DNA from: Stercorarius parasiticus
Taxonomy: Eukaryota > Chordata > Aves > Charadriiformes > Stercorariidae
NCBI GenBank assembly: GCA_013396915.1
Contig: VWZL01000601.1
Coordinates: 327,596-391,595 of the forward strand
DNA: 64,000 bases
Direction: 5' to 3'
Below the pieces are notes generated by a model that had not been told where the DNA came from, did not search any database, and worked only from the letters and a program-made list of their open reading frames with translations. Below, one piece after another: positions 37,401-49,035 of the stretch; positions within the stretch are counted from its first letter, which is position 1, and each line of letters opens with the position of its first letter. Position numbers and translations under genes: made by a program.

Positions 37401-40400
37401 CTTGGAGACATCATTTATCATTGCATGTGAACATATTCCCACCTAGGGCAAACCTCCTGCATAACTAGGATTGTGGAGACAGACACAAAAAGGTGTCCAG
37501 TCCTTATTTCCTGCACCTCTGGTATCTCTGGTATCCATATGAGGGGCCCCTTAGGCTCCCAGTGCCATTGGAGGTAGCCCATACATGGTAGCGATTCAGT
37601 GAAAGACTCCTTCACCTTTGTAAACATCCATTCTATGTACTTGCCAACCCCTTGAGATTACTGGTAAACTAAACTAGTCTCAGGTTATAATTAATCTGCA
37701 AACATATTTTTTTTAAAATTTTTCTGTTATGTATACATAGCTTCTCAGTTTAAATGATCTGTTCCTTTTTTTCCACCTTTTCACAAGTATGTACCTTCCA
37801 GAGAACCCCCTGGATAAATAGATCAAGAAACTAATGTAATTTTTATAATAGGAATTGCTAATTGTAAAGCGTCACTACCTGATATGTGTTTAGGCCCTAA
37901 AGATAAAACAAAAATGCTTTCCTATGGAGATTTGCATTTGAAAAAAAGGGCTGGAAATTAGATGATTGCTGGACCTGGAAATACAGTTATTTAAAGCTTT
38001 TATTTTCATCAAGTATTAGTTATTCAAGGAGCTTCACCAAAGCCAGTTATTTAACTTGTGTCATGTCTTTGTTATGCCCAGCTAACTAGACTAAGAGAGG
38101 CTTTTAATGTATATCACAATCAGTAATGAAACTCATTGCTATTTTTCAGATCCAGACATTCTTTAAAAACTCCTTTTTTTGTTGTTGTTTTTTCTTTTTA
38201 CTTCAATTAAACTATTATTCCACTGTAGAAAACTATTGCTGTTTGATTCCACGGGACTAAAATGAGCATCTTTTTTTGTTCAGTGTACCTATAGGGCCTG
38301 TAATAATGAGGCCACAGTACTGGACTACAAATACTATTTTTTTAGTGGAAATCTATCAACTCACAATCCCAGAAACTCTCTTTGAGCTGCTCTTCTCTGC
38401 TCCCAGCCTATGAGCTGCTGGATTTAAAAAGATGACTTTGTGCATCCAGCAGTCTAGCCTTCTGTAAACATTCTGAGAACGATGATCTATCCGATTACTG
38501 TACCTTTTATCCACCAAGCTGAATGGAAAATTCCCTAAAGCAAGCTGACCAATTATAATGCAGGCCAGAAGCAATTTACTGATATCATGAATTTCTGGAA
38601 AAGTCAGACAGAACTGTTCTTGCTATTTATTCCCTATTGATATGGCAATTGTGGAAGATAAACTTGTTTGCTCTCTGGTGCATTTAAAATCCCGGTTCCC
38701 AGTTGCCCAGCAGTGACACTGTCCATGCAATTCCATGCTCAAGGAAGCAAAGGCTCTGAAGAGCTGAAGGCAAAGGCTGACCAGTTTGCTAAGCTACCTG
38801 TTGAAAGCTACCTCACCGTCACACCCATCAGAGTTACAGCTTGCTGACTACAGCCTGTTTCTTTCCTCAACTTCTACAGTACTAATTTGCCACATTTCTT
38901 TCTTCGATATATCCTGTTCCACTCCACTGTCACTACCTCCCTCACCTTTTGTTGCTTTTGGATGTGATGTTTTGTATTAAGAAAGCTGAGGTCCATGTCT
39001 GATAAATGAGCTCCTGCCTTCGTTTCCAAAGTAACAGTCCTATTTAAGGAAGACAACAGTTCTGATGCTTCTGGTACCAAATGGGCCCTTCCAAAAAATT
39101 GTCAGTGATGATGGCTTCTAGAGTGTGATCCAATATATAAGAAATAACAGCACCAAGAAATGCCATACCATTGTTTCCTTAGGCTTTTGAAAGGTATGAT
39201 GGAAGACACCTCTTTTCAGCCCTCCATTTACTAAACATTTGTATTGGAAGAAATCATTGAAGACATTTATTAATTCTTCTCAATGCCTTAAAATTCCAAA
39301 ATTATCAGTTCAAAGCAACATTGAGAAGAGCACAAGGAAATGCCATTCCAGAATGTACATTGGGGTGAAAACTGCAAATCAGGGCATGTTGATGTGTATA
39401 TCCACAACTGAACACCCCAGGCTTTTTATTAAAATGTCTGTCAGGAATATACATGTGTGAAGAACTCTCGTGATAGCTGTGGGCTAAAATATGTTGATAG
39501 GGAATAAAAAACACAATCGACTTTAACGTTAGTCTCTACTTAAATTCACACACAAGTGTTAAAGTATTAGTGCGTGTTTTACTACAGTCTTCAGTCCTGC
39601 TCAATTCACCCTACACATTCAGTTACCAGAGGATTCAGAACACATCAGAGAAACCCAATATATCCTAATAGAAAATAATCTTTAATCTGAAAGTATTATT
39701 TTCTCACCCTTCTTTTTTAAATTGTTCATGAACTAATACAATACCTTTTAAAAAAAACCCTAAAGGCACATCACTTAAGTGACAGGAATACCATGCTGCA
39801 CAGAGCTACTCAGTTCTTCAGAAGATCCCCTTTTTTTTTTTTCCTTTTGCAGTCTAGTATTCTACACTTGTTAGGGACACTTACCTCAAAGGGATTTCAA
39901 CGGTTACTAAAACCTAGTCCACTATTACAAGCACTGCATATAATCCTTTCCCCATATTCATAGGATTGGTAAGGTTTTGTAACTTAGTATGTCCCAGAAC
40001 TATTTACACTAGTGATTAGAAACCATTTTTAAATTGCCAGCCTAAATTTATTTATAGCTAGTTTATACAAATTTGGTTTTATGGCAGTGATGGCTTTTGG
40101 TTTAAATAGTTCGTTTCACTCAATGATGTGTATATTGACAAGAATTGTATCCTCTTTCAGCGTGCTCTTTTTCTTTTTTTTTCCTTTTTCCCCTAAATGT
40201 GCCAAAAACTTCAGCCTTAAAAGAAAAAGCTAGGCTTTTGCTTACACTGATTTTTCACATCTGTTTCAGATTTTAAATCATTTTGCTTGAACAAAACTAC
40301 ACAGTATCCCTGAGGAGATTTCCTCAGGACCTTATTTGATAGCATGAATACTTCCAAATCTCTGTAGAAATTACCTCTTCTCATACAATGTAGGTTCTTT

Positions 40401-42404
40401 GCATAATTTCACAATCACTCTTTCCATCCTGGTAACCTCTCATCTCATTCCGTTTGGATTTAAATTCCTTTGTCTGGGTAGCTGATTTACATAAGAGGCA
40501 CAGTACTCCCATTGTGTATTAAATAACAAATTATAAACTTGGTTTTCCTAGCCAAAATATTTACTGATATTAAATACAGGAGCCACCTTCCATAAAATAT
40601 TGACACAGCATTTCCACTAATTTAGAGGTTTTCAGCAGCCATCCAGGTGCTTTCCTGGCATTTTTCTTCATAGATCAGTGGCAATGAATGCCAGCAAAAA
40701 CTGTGGCAATTATTAAATTTCCTGCAGGATGATATTTCCTTCGAAGAATTATAGGGAATACCACATGGCTACATAACCAACATAACCAGCCCACCACTCT
40801 GAACTTATAACAACTTTGGTAACACCACTTGCAACTACTTGGTGTTCTGCAATACCTGATTAAAACACTACATATATATTTGTCTCTTCCAGTTCTATCC
40901 TGTCATGTTGAAAGCTCCTCTCCTTGGGGAGCTAAGCACACTACAGAATCAGCTTGTTTGTCCATGGACATAACTGATCTTTAATGTAGAGATTAAAATA
41001 TGGGTGACAGTAGATTTTTTTTCTACTGCTACCTTCCTATAATTTATGCATCGGTTGGTTTTATCACATGGTTGTTTTATGCTCTGAACACTAGATAGGC
41101 AGATAAAGCAAAGTTTAACTTTAATCTTTAAAAAAAAATATTATGCTTAAGTTAAGACCTCTCATAAGAAATTGGGCTCAGTTAATACCGATGGTTTTCA
41201 GTGCCAACCTTTGGCTTCATCTCTACAATTTATAACAGATTCAGGGTCAGATGAACACTTGTTTATACTGACCAAGGAGTGTGGATACAAAGCAGTTGCT
41301 TTTTGCCTCATTGGCATACAAACAGTTAGGGGGGAAATAGAAATGCTAGTAGAGTCCATATAGTGATAAATTTTTCTTGTGTTTTAGTTTAAAAGTTGGA
41401 CTCCGTCTATTTTAAATGCAAGCAGGTTATATAATTTAAGAAATGAAAAAAATGAGCCTACTGGACATTATGGAAAGCAACTGGCATCTATGTTTAGGTG
41501 AAACTAAACTTTAAAATCAGTCTGTCTCCTGTCATGCAAAGAAGAGGAATTAAACAAGTAGCACAACATTGTTGTACTCAACAGGTGAGAAATAATGTTT
41601 CCATCAAGTTTCAAGTAATCTTCATTTTAACATTATTTGTTGTTCTCTTTAATATGTTCTTTTCCAGTTCTCTGTCCCATTATCTTGATTTTAATCATTC
41701 TATATCTTTCATGGGCCTGTGGTATGTGACCTTGATCCCATTCAAATCAGTGTCAAAAAATGGTGCAGAATAAAGGCCTTCATCTCTGGCACTTCAGTAT
41801 TTACATAAATATACATTACCCAATTTAACCAAAAGCAGAATAATATGTATTCTCGGTTTGTTAATATGATCTTGATTATAACAGGGTATGCTATTTTGAA
41901 ATTCTAAAAAAATTGGCAAGTTAATGATTGAGATTTTCTTTTTTTCTACATCATTACTGCCTCTTCTGAGATGGCCAAAGGAGAAGAAAAATAATGGGAA
42001 TCAAAACATCATTCTAGTCACTACATAATTTTTCCATTGTTGGAAAACAAAAGTCATACAGCAGTTGCCTGCTGAAATCTCCTTCAACACATTTTAAAGT
42101 ACGACATGCATTATGTGCAACTCACTGCTGGTTTAGTGTTATTTTTATGAAGAGCATTTAATTCCTGTTAATTGTAAAACACCTAGTCCCAGTGTTAGGT
42201 TAGCTGTCTTGAGCTAGTCCCCATGGGCAGGTTTTGGCAGAGAGATACAATGGGTCATCTTCTGTGTATGGCTTGGATGCCTCTGCTCTGGAGACATGGA
42301 AAGAGACACTATTTGTCACAATCCCATCAGTTCTTTTGGAGCCAACTCCTTTCCCAAAAGAGAGGTACATCTTTAAGTAGTCTGCAGCTACTTGACACAT
42401 TTAT
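34491..42404. other. Unique intronic sequence
   Basis: AT-rich. No clear interspersed repeat or exon. The segment about 34770-34925 looks compositionally like conserved noncoding DNA but nothing more can be shown. A possible very old repeat relic lies near 41728-41780. Confidence 0.5.
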
Positions 42405-42451
42405 GCCATTTAAAAATAAAAAAAAAGAAAAAAGAAAATAAAAAAAAAGAG
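42405..42451 (+). repeat. A-rich tract
   Basis: A-runs interrupted by single G or T over about 45 bp. Possibly an old poly-A tail, but no retrocopy is recognised upstream. Confidence 0.85.
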
Positions 42452-44723
42452 GTTTTCAGTCATTTTCTGTCTGACCTGGCACAGATGTTAAAATGAAGGG
42501 AGATGACTTTCCTTCCCCTTTACTCTTAAAATGTCAGGTCTCAGGTGTGGACTTTAAGGGCTGAAGTAAAAAGGAAAGGGAAAAGAAACCCTCCTGTTAG
42601 CACCGTTTGAAGTGGCACTTTTCTTTCTTGTTAATATGATTCAGCTGAGTCAATGCAGGCCTGTGATTTCCCCCTCCTTACCTCTCCATTCAAATCAGGA
42701 CTGTCCCTGAGGGATCGTTTTCATTAGGTAAAAGTTAGGTGAGGGAATGAACAGACCAATTAGACTTCAGATCCTTTAGCCTGAGAAAGCTCGTAGAAAA
42801 AGCAACAGGGATTAAGTTTACAACGTGTGGTTTGTAACAAGGTCACCATGTTCTGCACTACTTACTAATGGCACCATATTTTACAAGGAAATTTTGCACT
42901 AAGGTTTGTATTTGGAGGACTAAATAAAAAAATGCAGCTTTTCTTTTGATTCAGGTAGCTTGTGCCTCTTGTGACTTCCCAGCTTATTTCTTGAAGGGAA
43001 TAGGCAGATGATAGGAATAAACACAAGAAACTCTTTCTGTGGGATTGTGTAAATCAAAGTCAATTGAAAACTATTGCACAAACCCAAATAAGTATTAGAG
43101 ATATTATTACAGATCTATAAAACTTAATAATGTTTCTGTAATGATGGCTGAGAGGAGAAAAATTCTCAAAGACCTGATTGAAAGAGCCAAAATGAAATAC
43201 AATTCCATCTTTCATGTTTTTAGCAAGATAATTTTGGTTCAGTGTTGACTAATACAGAATAATAGGAATAAAATATGCTGCCTCAGTCTGTGCATTATTG
43301 GCTTTACATTATTGGTCCTGACAGCTGGCTTTTAAAATGCAGTAAATATTGGGCAATGCTATTCTGTTAAGACAAGCCACTTCATCAACTGTATTTCCAA
43401 ATCACGCTTTATTTTCAAAATGTGTTTAATTTCTCTATATATGGCAAAGCAGCCCACTGCAAAATTGACCTGCAACAGAGTGCCCTCTACTGCATGTATT
43501 TAGGAAAGGAAAATAAAGCAAGTTCCTTAAAAATGAAATATTTATGTACTGAGACCAGCAGTTCTCTCCGAGTCCACTGGACATTGAACTAAAGGATGGT
43601 ATATACATAGAGGCATATATCAACCTTACCTTCTTCTAAAGAGCTGGATACCACTAGGGCATAATAATTTAAAATAGGTATGAAATTTGCAAAAACTGTT
43701 TCATGGTTCTAAATGAAATTAGCCATGTCTTTGCATACCAAAGATGGTCTATGTTTACAGGATGGAGAGTTATTAGGGAAGTTAACAACCTATCCTGTAC
43801 TGCCCTGCTGCCACACTTTTCTCTTTGCTGCCAGGAGAGATCTATAACAATAAGAAATTCTGCTTATAGATATGTTTTCTCAGTCCTTAATCTCTCATGC
43901 TCCCTCATTTCTCCCTTTAGTTATACTTCTCGCAAATGATTAAGAAGATATTTCACCAGTGCTGTCTCATAGGAATGGAAAATGACAGGTTACAAATGTG
44001 TCATGAAAGCAATTCTACAGCAAGGCACAAATTCTCAAGTAGACCTATACTTTTGAAGTCTTCCCCTGTTTTGTTTTTTCTCAGTCTGAATTTGGGACAG
44101 CCTAATGCTAACTTTTGTGATGGATCAAACACCTGCAACTTCTGTTGAGCACAGTGGCTCTTATTGCTCAGTCCCTCAGGGATGAGAAAACTGCTTCTCA
44201 AATCACTGGTATAAACTACCAGTTTAAACTTCTTGAGTCACTTTTGAAATGCCCTGATTTGTACAATGAAGTCTATGTTTTGCCAGCAGTATCTGTGGAG
44301 CCATAATTTCATTCTTAAAGTCTCCGCTTATGTCATGATGAGCCACACTGAAAGCAATTGAACTGGACCTCATTGCATGATCAAAAGTGTTCCATCTTAG
44401 CCCTCTGAAATCAAAGATGGTGCTTGAATACCTTAGGACACTTTTGGGTATGTCCCTAGGGCAGCGTAGAGATAGCTAGTAAACACCAATGTTTTCCAAA
44501 GCAACATAATCAATTACCAAAAGTTCTTTAAACAAAATAGAAACAACACAAGCAGGCATTTCCATAGTACACAGTGCACATATGGCCTTGCATATATTTC
44601 AGCAATGAATTTTGTGTCTATGGATTTGTCCCCACAACTGAAACTTTCCCTTAAAGAAACCCTTGTTGATAATTTACAACTTCTAAGGATGATATCTCTG
44701 TAATTGCTTTCCCTTTACTTCAT
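42452..44723. other. Intronic sequence next to BRINP3 exon 2
   Basis: No repeat or additional exon recognised. Frames here are short and unlike known proteins. Confidence 0.55.
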
Positions 44724-44725
44724 AC
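44724..44725 (-). other. BRINP3: Splice donor of BRINP3 exon 2
   Basis: The minus strand reads TTTACAG|GTATGAAG, a good GT donor placed exactly where the BRINP3 protein match ends (after KIY plus two bases of Arg). Reading through would give residues that do not fit the family. The junction leaves phase 2. Confidence 0.85.
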
Positions 44726-44961
44726 CTGTAAATCTTGTATCTTGTGCTAAATCCCTGTCGACTTCTGTCCACAAAATCTGTGTATTCCTGTGAGCGATGG
44801 AAGGGTCCCTTATCAGAGAGGAGCCAGTCGAAGGGGCTTGTGGCATGCTGATCCGAAACAGCAGCAACTGCTAAAACCCAGCAATGAAGACTCAGTGCTA
44901 TCCACTCCCATAGAGCCATCAGAGAGAACAATTCAGCACCAGCACTGCAGCGCCATATCAT
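44726..44961 (-). CDS. BRINP3: BRINP3 first coding exon (exon 2, N-terminal 78 codons)
   Basis: This exon encodes the N-terminus of BRINP3 (FAM5C), a neural-expressed secreted/ER glycoprotein of the BRINP family, whose full members are roughly 760 residues with a MACPF domain after this segment. The start ATG is at 44961-44959. Residues 1-14 are followed by a second in-frame Met at 15 and a hydrophobic stretch (about 15-35, [20 protein letters not shown]) typical of a signal peptide. The family-specific block follows: [15 protein letters not shown] at about 44-58 and [11 protein letters not shown] at 68-78. The reading frame is open throughout and matches my memory of vertebrate BRINP3 almost residue for residue, so the gene looks under strong constraint. 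The exon stops after two bases of the Arg79 codon (phase 2) at a CAG|GTATGA donor. Codons beyond 44726 on the minus strand are intronic. The other coding exons are not in the window as far as I can see. Confidence 0.95.
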
Positions 44962-44989
44962 GCTTCCACTGGGGACTTAGAGCCTTCAT
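44933..44989 (-). CDS. Short upstream ORF overlapping the BRINP3 start codon
   Basis: If the leader above is right, the mRNA carries an upstream ATG 28 nt before the BRINP3 ATG. It opens an 18-codon frame ([18 protein letters not shown]) that runs out of frame across the main start and stops at 44935-44933, inside the BRINP3 coding sequence. Both ATGs have A at -3. Overlapping uORFs of this type usually lower initiation at the main start; a specific effect here is inferred. The peptide itself resembles nothing I know. Confidence 0.4.
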   Translation of the reverse strand: MKALSPQWKHDMALQCWC

Positions 44990-45011
44990 TCTCTTAGCTT
45001 TCCCTCAACAC
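44962..45011 (-). other. BRINP3: Probable 5'UTR part of BRINP3 exon 2
   Basis: Between the start codon and the best upstream acceptor lie 50 nt of leader. The acceptor at 45013-45012 is preceded on the minus strand by a T-rich tract (GTGTATTTTGTCTAG) and a plausible branch point region (TCTAATTGAC). A weaker alternative acceptor (TCCCCAG, exon starting about 44968) would leave only a few leader bases. This choice is inference; BRINP genes are known to begin with a noncoding first exon. Confidence 0.6.
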
Positions 45012-45013
45012 CT
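45012..45013 (-). other. BRINP3: Predicted splice acceptor upstream of BRINP3 exon 2
   Basis: AG dinucleotide on the minus strand after a pyrimidine-rich stretch of about 15 nt. It is the strongest acceptor-like site within 100 nt upstream of the BRINP3 ATG. It was not confirmed against any transcript. Confidence 0.55.
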
Positions 45014-45374
45014 AGACAAAATACACAGTCAATTAGATAAGCATACACTAGGCATCCCTTGGAAGTAGAAACAAGTTTCCTTTCTTTCAGCTTAAAGAGA
45101 TAGTGGCCTCTACTTTATTACAGTTTACATTAGCACAAACCCCACTAGGCTAGTTAACAGTGGAGTGCTTCAGTACTTCAAATGCTGTGAAACTAATGTC
45201 TTCATTAACATCATCAGTGATAATATTTACTGTTGAAGGGAAACCTTCACAAATTGTCAGGGGAGGGATTGTTGGGGTTTTTTCCAATAATGCTAGTCAT
45301 TAATGAAAAATATGCAACACAAGAATTATTGCCTGTTAGCATCAGTACAAAATCATTCAGCAATGTCTACGCAT

Positions 45375-45464
45375 AAGGTCGTAGTTCAGATATTGGACAG
45401 AAAACAGATGAGATTCAGAAGACCCAGAATGCTGTCTTTTTTTATGTCTTTGGAAAAGTTACTT
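45375..45464 (+). mobile_element. MIR-like SINE remnant, left half
   Basis: The run TTGGACAGAAAACAGATGAG, then GACCCAGAATGCTGTC and TTTGGAAAAGTTACTT, parallels the core of MIR-type SINEs (the 'ctgtgtgacc ttgggcaagt cacttaacct' block of the family). The match breaks off exactly where the inverted-repeat element begins and resumes on its far side. Confidence 0.4.
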
Positions 45465-45786
45465 AATGGCTTGTCTTCACTACAAACGTAGTTAACAGAT
45501 TCATGTTATTCCGTTCAAACTAGCATAGCTGGACAAAGAGTGACTGCATTGTTCAATAGCACTGGAACTACCCACGGTGATGAGTTCAATAAGTTATTCA
45601 AGCTCCAGACACCGCACTTTTGAGTAGCCCTAACAGCAACACTTGACTTTCAGTCCAATTCACTCCAATCCAATGGATCAGCCCAGAAATACTATTTAAA
45701 TGGAGCCTAAACAATTGTTTGGGTGCCCAATCAAAAATCAAGTATTAACCATAGCCTCATGTAGGAACTCAGTGAAGACAAGCCAC
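45465..45786. mobile_element. Non-autonomous hAT-like DNA transposon relic with terminal inverted repeats
   Basis: TGGCTTGTCTTCACT at 45467-45481 is the exact reverse complement of AGTGAAGACAAGCCA at 45771-45785, giving an element of about 320 bp with no coding capacity. Flanking octamers AGTTACTT (45457-45464) and AGTTTCTC (45787-45794) agree at 6 of 8 positions, as for an aged 8-bp target duplication. The size, TIRs and 8-bp duplication fit a hAT-type miniature element. The family name is not known to me. Confidence 0.55.
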
Positions 45787-45890
45787 AGTTTCTCTCTGTA
45801 CCTCAGTCCCATATCTGGGAAATGAGATAATGATTCTATATCCTGTTCAGATTTTGTGAAAACATCTATGCAAGAGCATGAAGTTCTCAG
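45787..45890 (+). mobile_element. MIR-like SINE remnant, right half
   Basis: TCTCTCTGTACCTCAGTCCC, then ATCTGGGAAATGAGATAATG, matches the MIR-type 'ctctgtgcct cagtttcccc atctgtaaaa tggggataat' block and continues the left half at 45375-45464 across the DNA transposon. Confidence 0.5.
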
Positions 45891-48517
45891 AAATACCAAA
45901 ATTACAAAAGTCATGTAGATTCCTAAATATATAGAAACAATCAGTTCTAATTTTCTGTGTACGGTAAAATTGCACAGAATTAATTAAAATAAATTAATGT
46001 GAGAGCTTTCATTTTTCTAGCTGATGAATTTACAGGGAAAAACATTTTTTAATTCACATTCACTCAAACCAACACTCATTATGACATTTTTACAGTGACC
46101 CTTGCTATGACCCCTTGCTACGATTTTTTTTTTTACTTGGTGGGAAATTTTACTTTACCATCAGTAATTTAATTTGTAAGTGTACCCTAAATGAAGGATG
46201 CTTCCAATGGAACAGTTCTGCAACAGCACACTCAGTACCACCCGTCCATTATAATGGAAATGGTGTAGCTGAATAAATATGCTCTGTGCATATATTTGAG
46301 ACATGAATATTCAGAAGAGTCTTTTGCATAAATTATAAACATATCGACTGCAGGAAGTTAACTGCCTCCAGAAGAGCATGGAAGTTCATATGAACCAACA
46401 CAAATTTACAGTTTGAGAATATAATAATCTGTCTATACAAGCAGAAAAATAGTCAAGGGCTTTTGTCTTCTTAGGCACAAATGTAACTGTTTGTAACATG
46501 ATTTGGACCTGATCCTGCAAACAGTAAATGCGTAAGTAATCTCACTGAAAAAAAAGACGCTATTCATATATTTCATGCTGAGCATACGCCAAAGCACTGA
46601 GTTGTAACCATAAACAGTTACAATGACGCAATGGTTTATGACCATAAAACACACATTGCACGAATTTTATAAATCCTTTTGAAATGAGATTCCAGAAGTC
46701 CACAATAAAAAATCTCTCTAACTTATTTATACTCTTGAGCAAACACTTACATGCAAAAAGCCTGCAGATCTGTGTATGTTGTATGAAGTTTCAATATCAT
46801 CTCTCTAGATTGGTGCTTTCTTTTTTTCAAAGGTTGAAGGTCATATATGTGAGTTTACACTATTGTGTAACCTTCATCATATCATATGAAAAAGCATGCA
46901 CAGATCTGAAGCAAAACTGAAAATCAATGGATTGCTCTCCTGGCCCATAAAAGCCATGATGATCATTTGGTTGACATTTCCTGTTAAAAATTAGCTCACT
47001 GTAAATGAAGAAGACACGTCAGTCACTTCCAGACCAGACCAGCTTTTGCATCACAACAGAGTGAAAATCCACAAATTTTTCTATCTCTCACCATATTACC
47101 CATCAGGGAAAAATATATTGCACAGCGTACTCATTCCCCTCCATCATCCTTTTCACAGACTAGGAAGACCCTGGGCATAATTTCTTGACATTTACGTGAA
47201 GCTACAAAGAGCATAATGAGAATTTTAATTTTCATACCTACTGCTAGCTAAGACATAAGGTTCTATGTTTCCTAAACTATCTTTCTATTGAAAAAAAACA
47301 TGTAATGTTTTAAATTATGTGAGGTAGGAGTTTATTTTTTTTGGGTACTTATTAACACTAAAGTGTTTCAGGCCATTAAACTGTAATGATGACTAATTGA
47401 GTCCCTTCTGAATTCAAAATGTTAATATTAGGATTGAAAAATGAATTACTCTGTATATGTAGCATCTTCACAAAACTAGACCAAATGAGCACCTAAAAAG
47501 AAATAGTGAGGTGCCCTGCTCTATGCTTGCTTTAATGCTACACCTCGTGGCATGTCATAAATTAACCACTGGCAAAACACCTTTAGAGAACCTGTGTAGT
47601 TACAGAAGAAAATATCCTTGTTTTAAAGATATATGAAGTTATTTTCCAAAAAACTATAAATATACAGCTAGTCCTTAAGGAGAGTAAAATAATGTGTGCA
47701 TTTCTAACTGATACTTATTCACTTGTCTGTATTGTCCAGTCATTGTAGAATCAGTCTGCACAGCAGTAATTCTCACAACACGCTTCAGAAGTAAACTTTT
47801 GCCTCAATTTAACAACCAAGGAAGTGAAGCATGAAAAGATCAAGGCTAAGATTTTTTGTTAAGCTGTTAGAGGGATTTAAATGTGTATTTCCTATTAAAA
47901 GAAAATTTAAAAAACTCCAGCGTACAGGTTAAAGTGTGAAAAATATCTCAAAATTTTAAATACTCAAATTCTCTAATGAATGCAAATGCCCTGAGAGCGT
48001 TTTTCAAATACTGTTGTAGGCATGTGGAACTTATAAAGGTTATAGTTACAACAGCCATCACAGAACTCCAGGGAGGAACAATATGAATTAAATTTGTGGT
48101 AGAGCACCTGCTGGTTTCAGGGTGGGATGTGAGAACTGAAAAGTAAATGAACACCTGTTAAGTAATAGAGCTGGTGGATTTTAAAGTGAAGCAGACGCTC
48201 TGTAGAGAAGACATCTTCAAACAAAACTGTCATGTCAACATGCTGCCTCTTTGAAGCGCTACCTTAAGAAGACAATTATCAGGTATAGACGCTCAGCACA
48301 ATCACTTTCTGTTATCCTCAGGGTTTCACCCAGCTACCACGTGCAAATGCTAATAAGTTTTCAGTCCTTCCTTTTCTAAATTCTGAGGTTAGAGAGAGTT
48401 CAAGAAGCATAAAGGGCTAAATACTTCTCTGTTAGAAATCTATTGTCTCTTCACTGGCGTTAATGCAGAATGAATTTGACTCAGCATCTTCTGGAAATAC
48501 CATAGCTAAGTCTCTTT
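45891..48517. other. Intron 1 unique sequence with possible very old repeat relics
   Basis: Mostly unrecognised. The motif GACCTGATCCTGCAAACAGT at about 46507 and TTCACTGGCGTTAATGCAGA at about 48449 recall old amniote interspersed repeats of palindromic type. They are short and diverged, so this is a weak call. Confidence 0.35.
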
Positions 48518-48540
48518 GACTCACTCACTCACTCACTGAG
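48518..48540 (+). repeat. (ACTC)n microsatellite
   Basis: GACTCACTCACTCACTCACT. It lies directly at the edge of the CR1 remnant that follows. Confidence 0.9.
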
Positions 48541-48770
48541 TGGTCCATCTGTCAAATCCATGTCTCACCAATTTAGAGACAAGGATGTCATGTGGGACAG
48601 TGCCAAATGCTTTGCTCAAATCCAGGTAGATGATGTCTGTTGCTCTCCCCTTACTACCAACGCTGTAACACCATTGTAGAAGGCCACCAAATTTGTCAGG
48701 CACAATTTGCCCTTAGTGAAGCTGTGTTGGCTGCCATGGGTAGTTTATGAACTCACTAAGTTACTCTATC
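48541..48770 (-). mobile_element. CR1 LINE reverse-transcriptase fragment, antisense
   Basis: The minus strand encodes [20 protein letters not shown], then FDRWT: the CR1 RT block around the SKAF motif. The sequence leading into it also reads as CR1. It is an internal piece with neither CR1 end, so both flanks have been lost since insertion. Confidence 0.85.
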
Positions 48771-48962
48771 CAAAATAGTACAAATTGAAGTGTCTTCTTT
48801 ATTTGTGGGTTGAGCTCTCTTGCTTACAGAACATTAATTCATAAGTCATGAATATTAAGATATGCAGAATAATATAGGGCCTGCCCAGATGTGTGGACAG
48901 CGATGTTCAAGAAAAAGCAAATCAATAAGTTTAGATCCTTTCTAAAATGGAAACAGTATAAA

Positions 48963-49035
48963 AATTGCTCAAGGAAAAAAAGAAAAAAAAAAGGAAATCT
49001 ATGGTAATCTAATTGCATGCAACTTTTTTTTTTTT
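48963..49035. repeat. A-rich then T-rich tracts
   Basis: AAGGAAAAAAAGAAAAAAAAAAGG-type tract followed about 30 bp later by a run of at least 12 T. Confidence 0.85.

Larger units (their letters stand above)
1..44723 (-). other. BRINP3: BRINP3 intron 2 (partial, left end outside window)
   Basis: All sequence below the exon 2 donor is AT-rich, mostly unique, and studded with CR1 fragments. I looked for the next conserved BRINP3 coding block on the minus strand and did not find it, so intron 2 is at least 44.7 kb here. In human the corresponding intron is also very long (recollection, not measured). The open frames of 60-110 codons in this stretch lack family resemblance outside the CR1 copies and are treated as chance. 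Confidence 0.7.

Noticed and set aside
44790..45068. Plus-strand open frame of 92 codons opposite BRINP3 exon 2
   Set aside because: It is the shadow of the real minus-strand exon and has no protein resemblance or splice support of its own.
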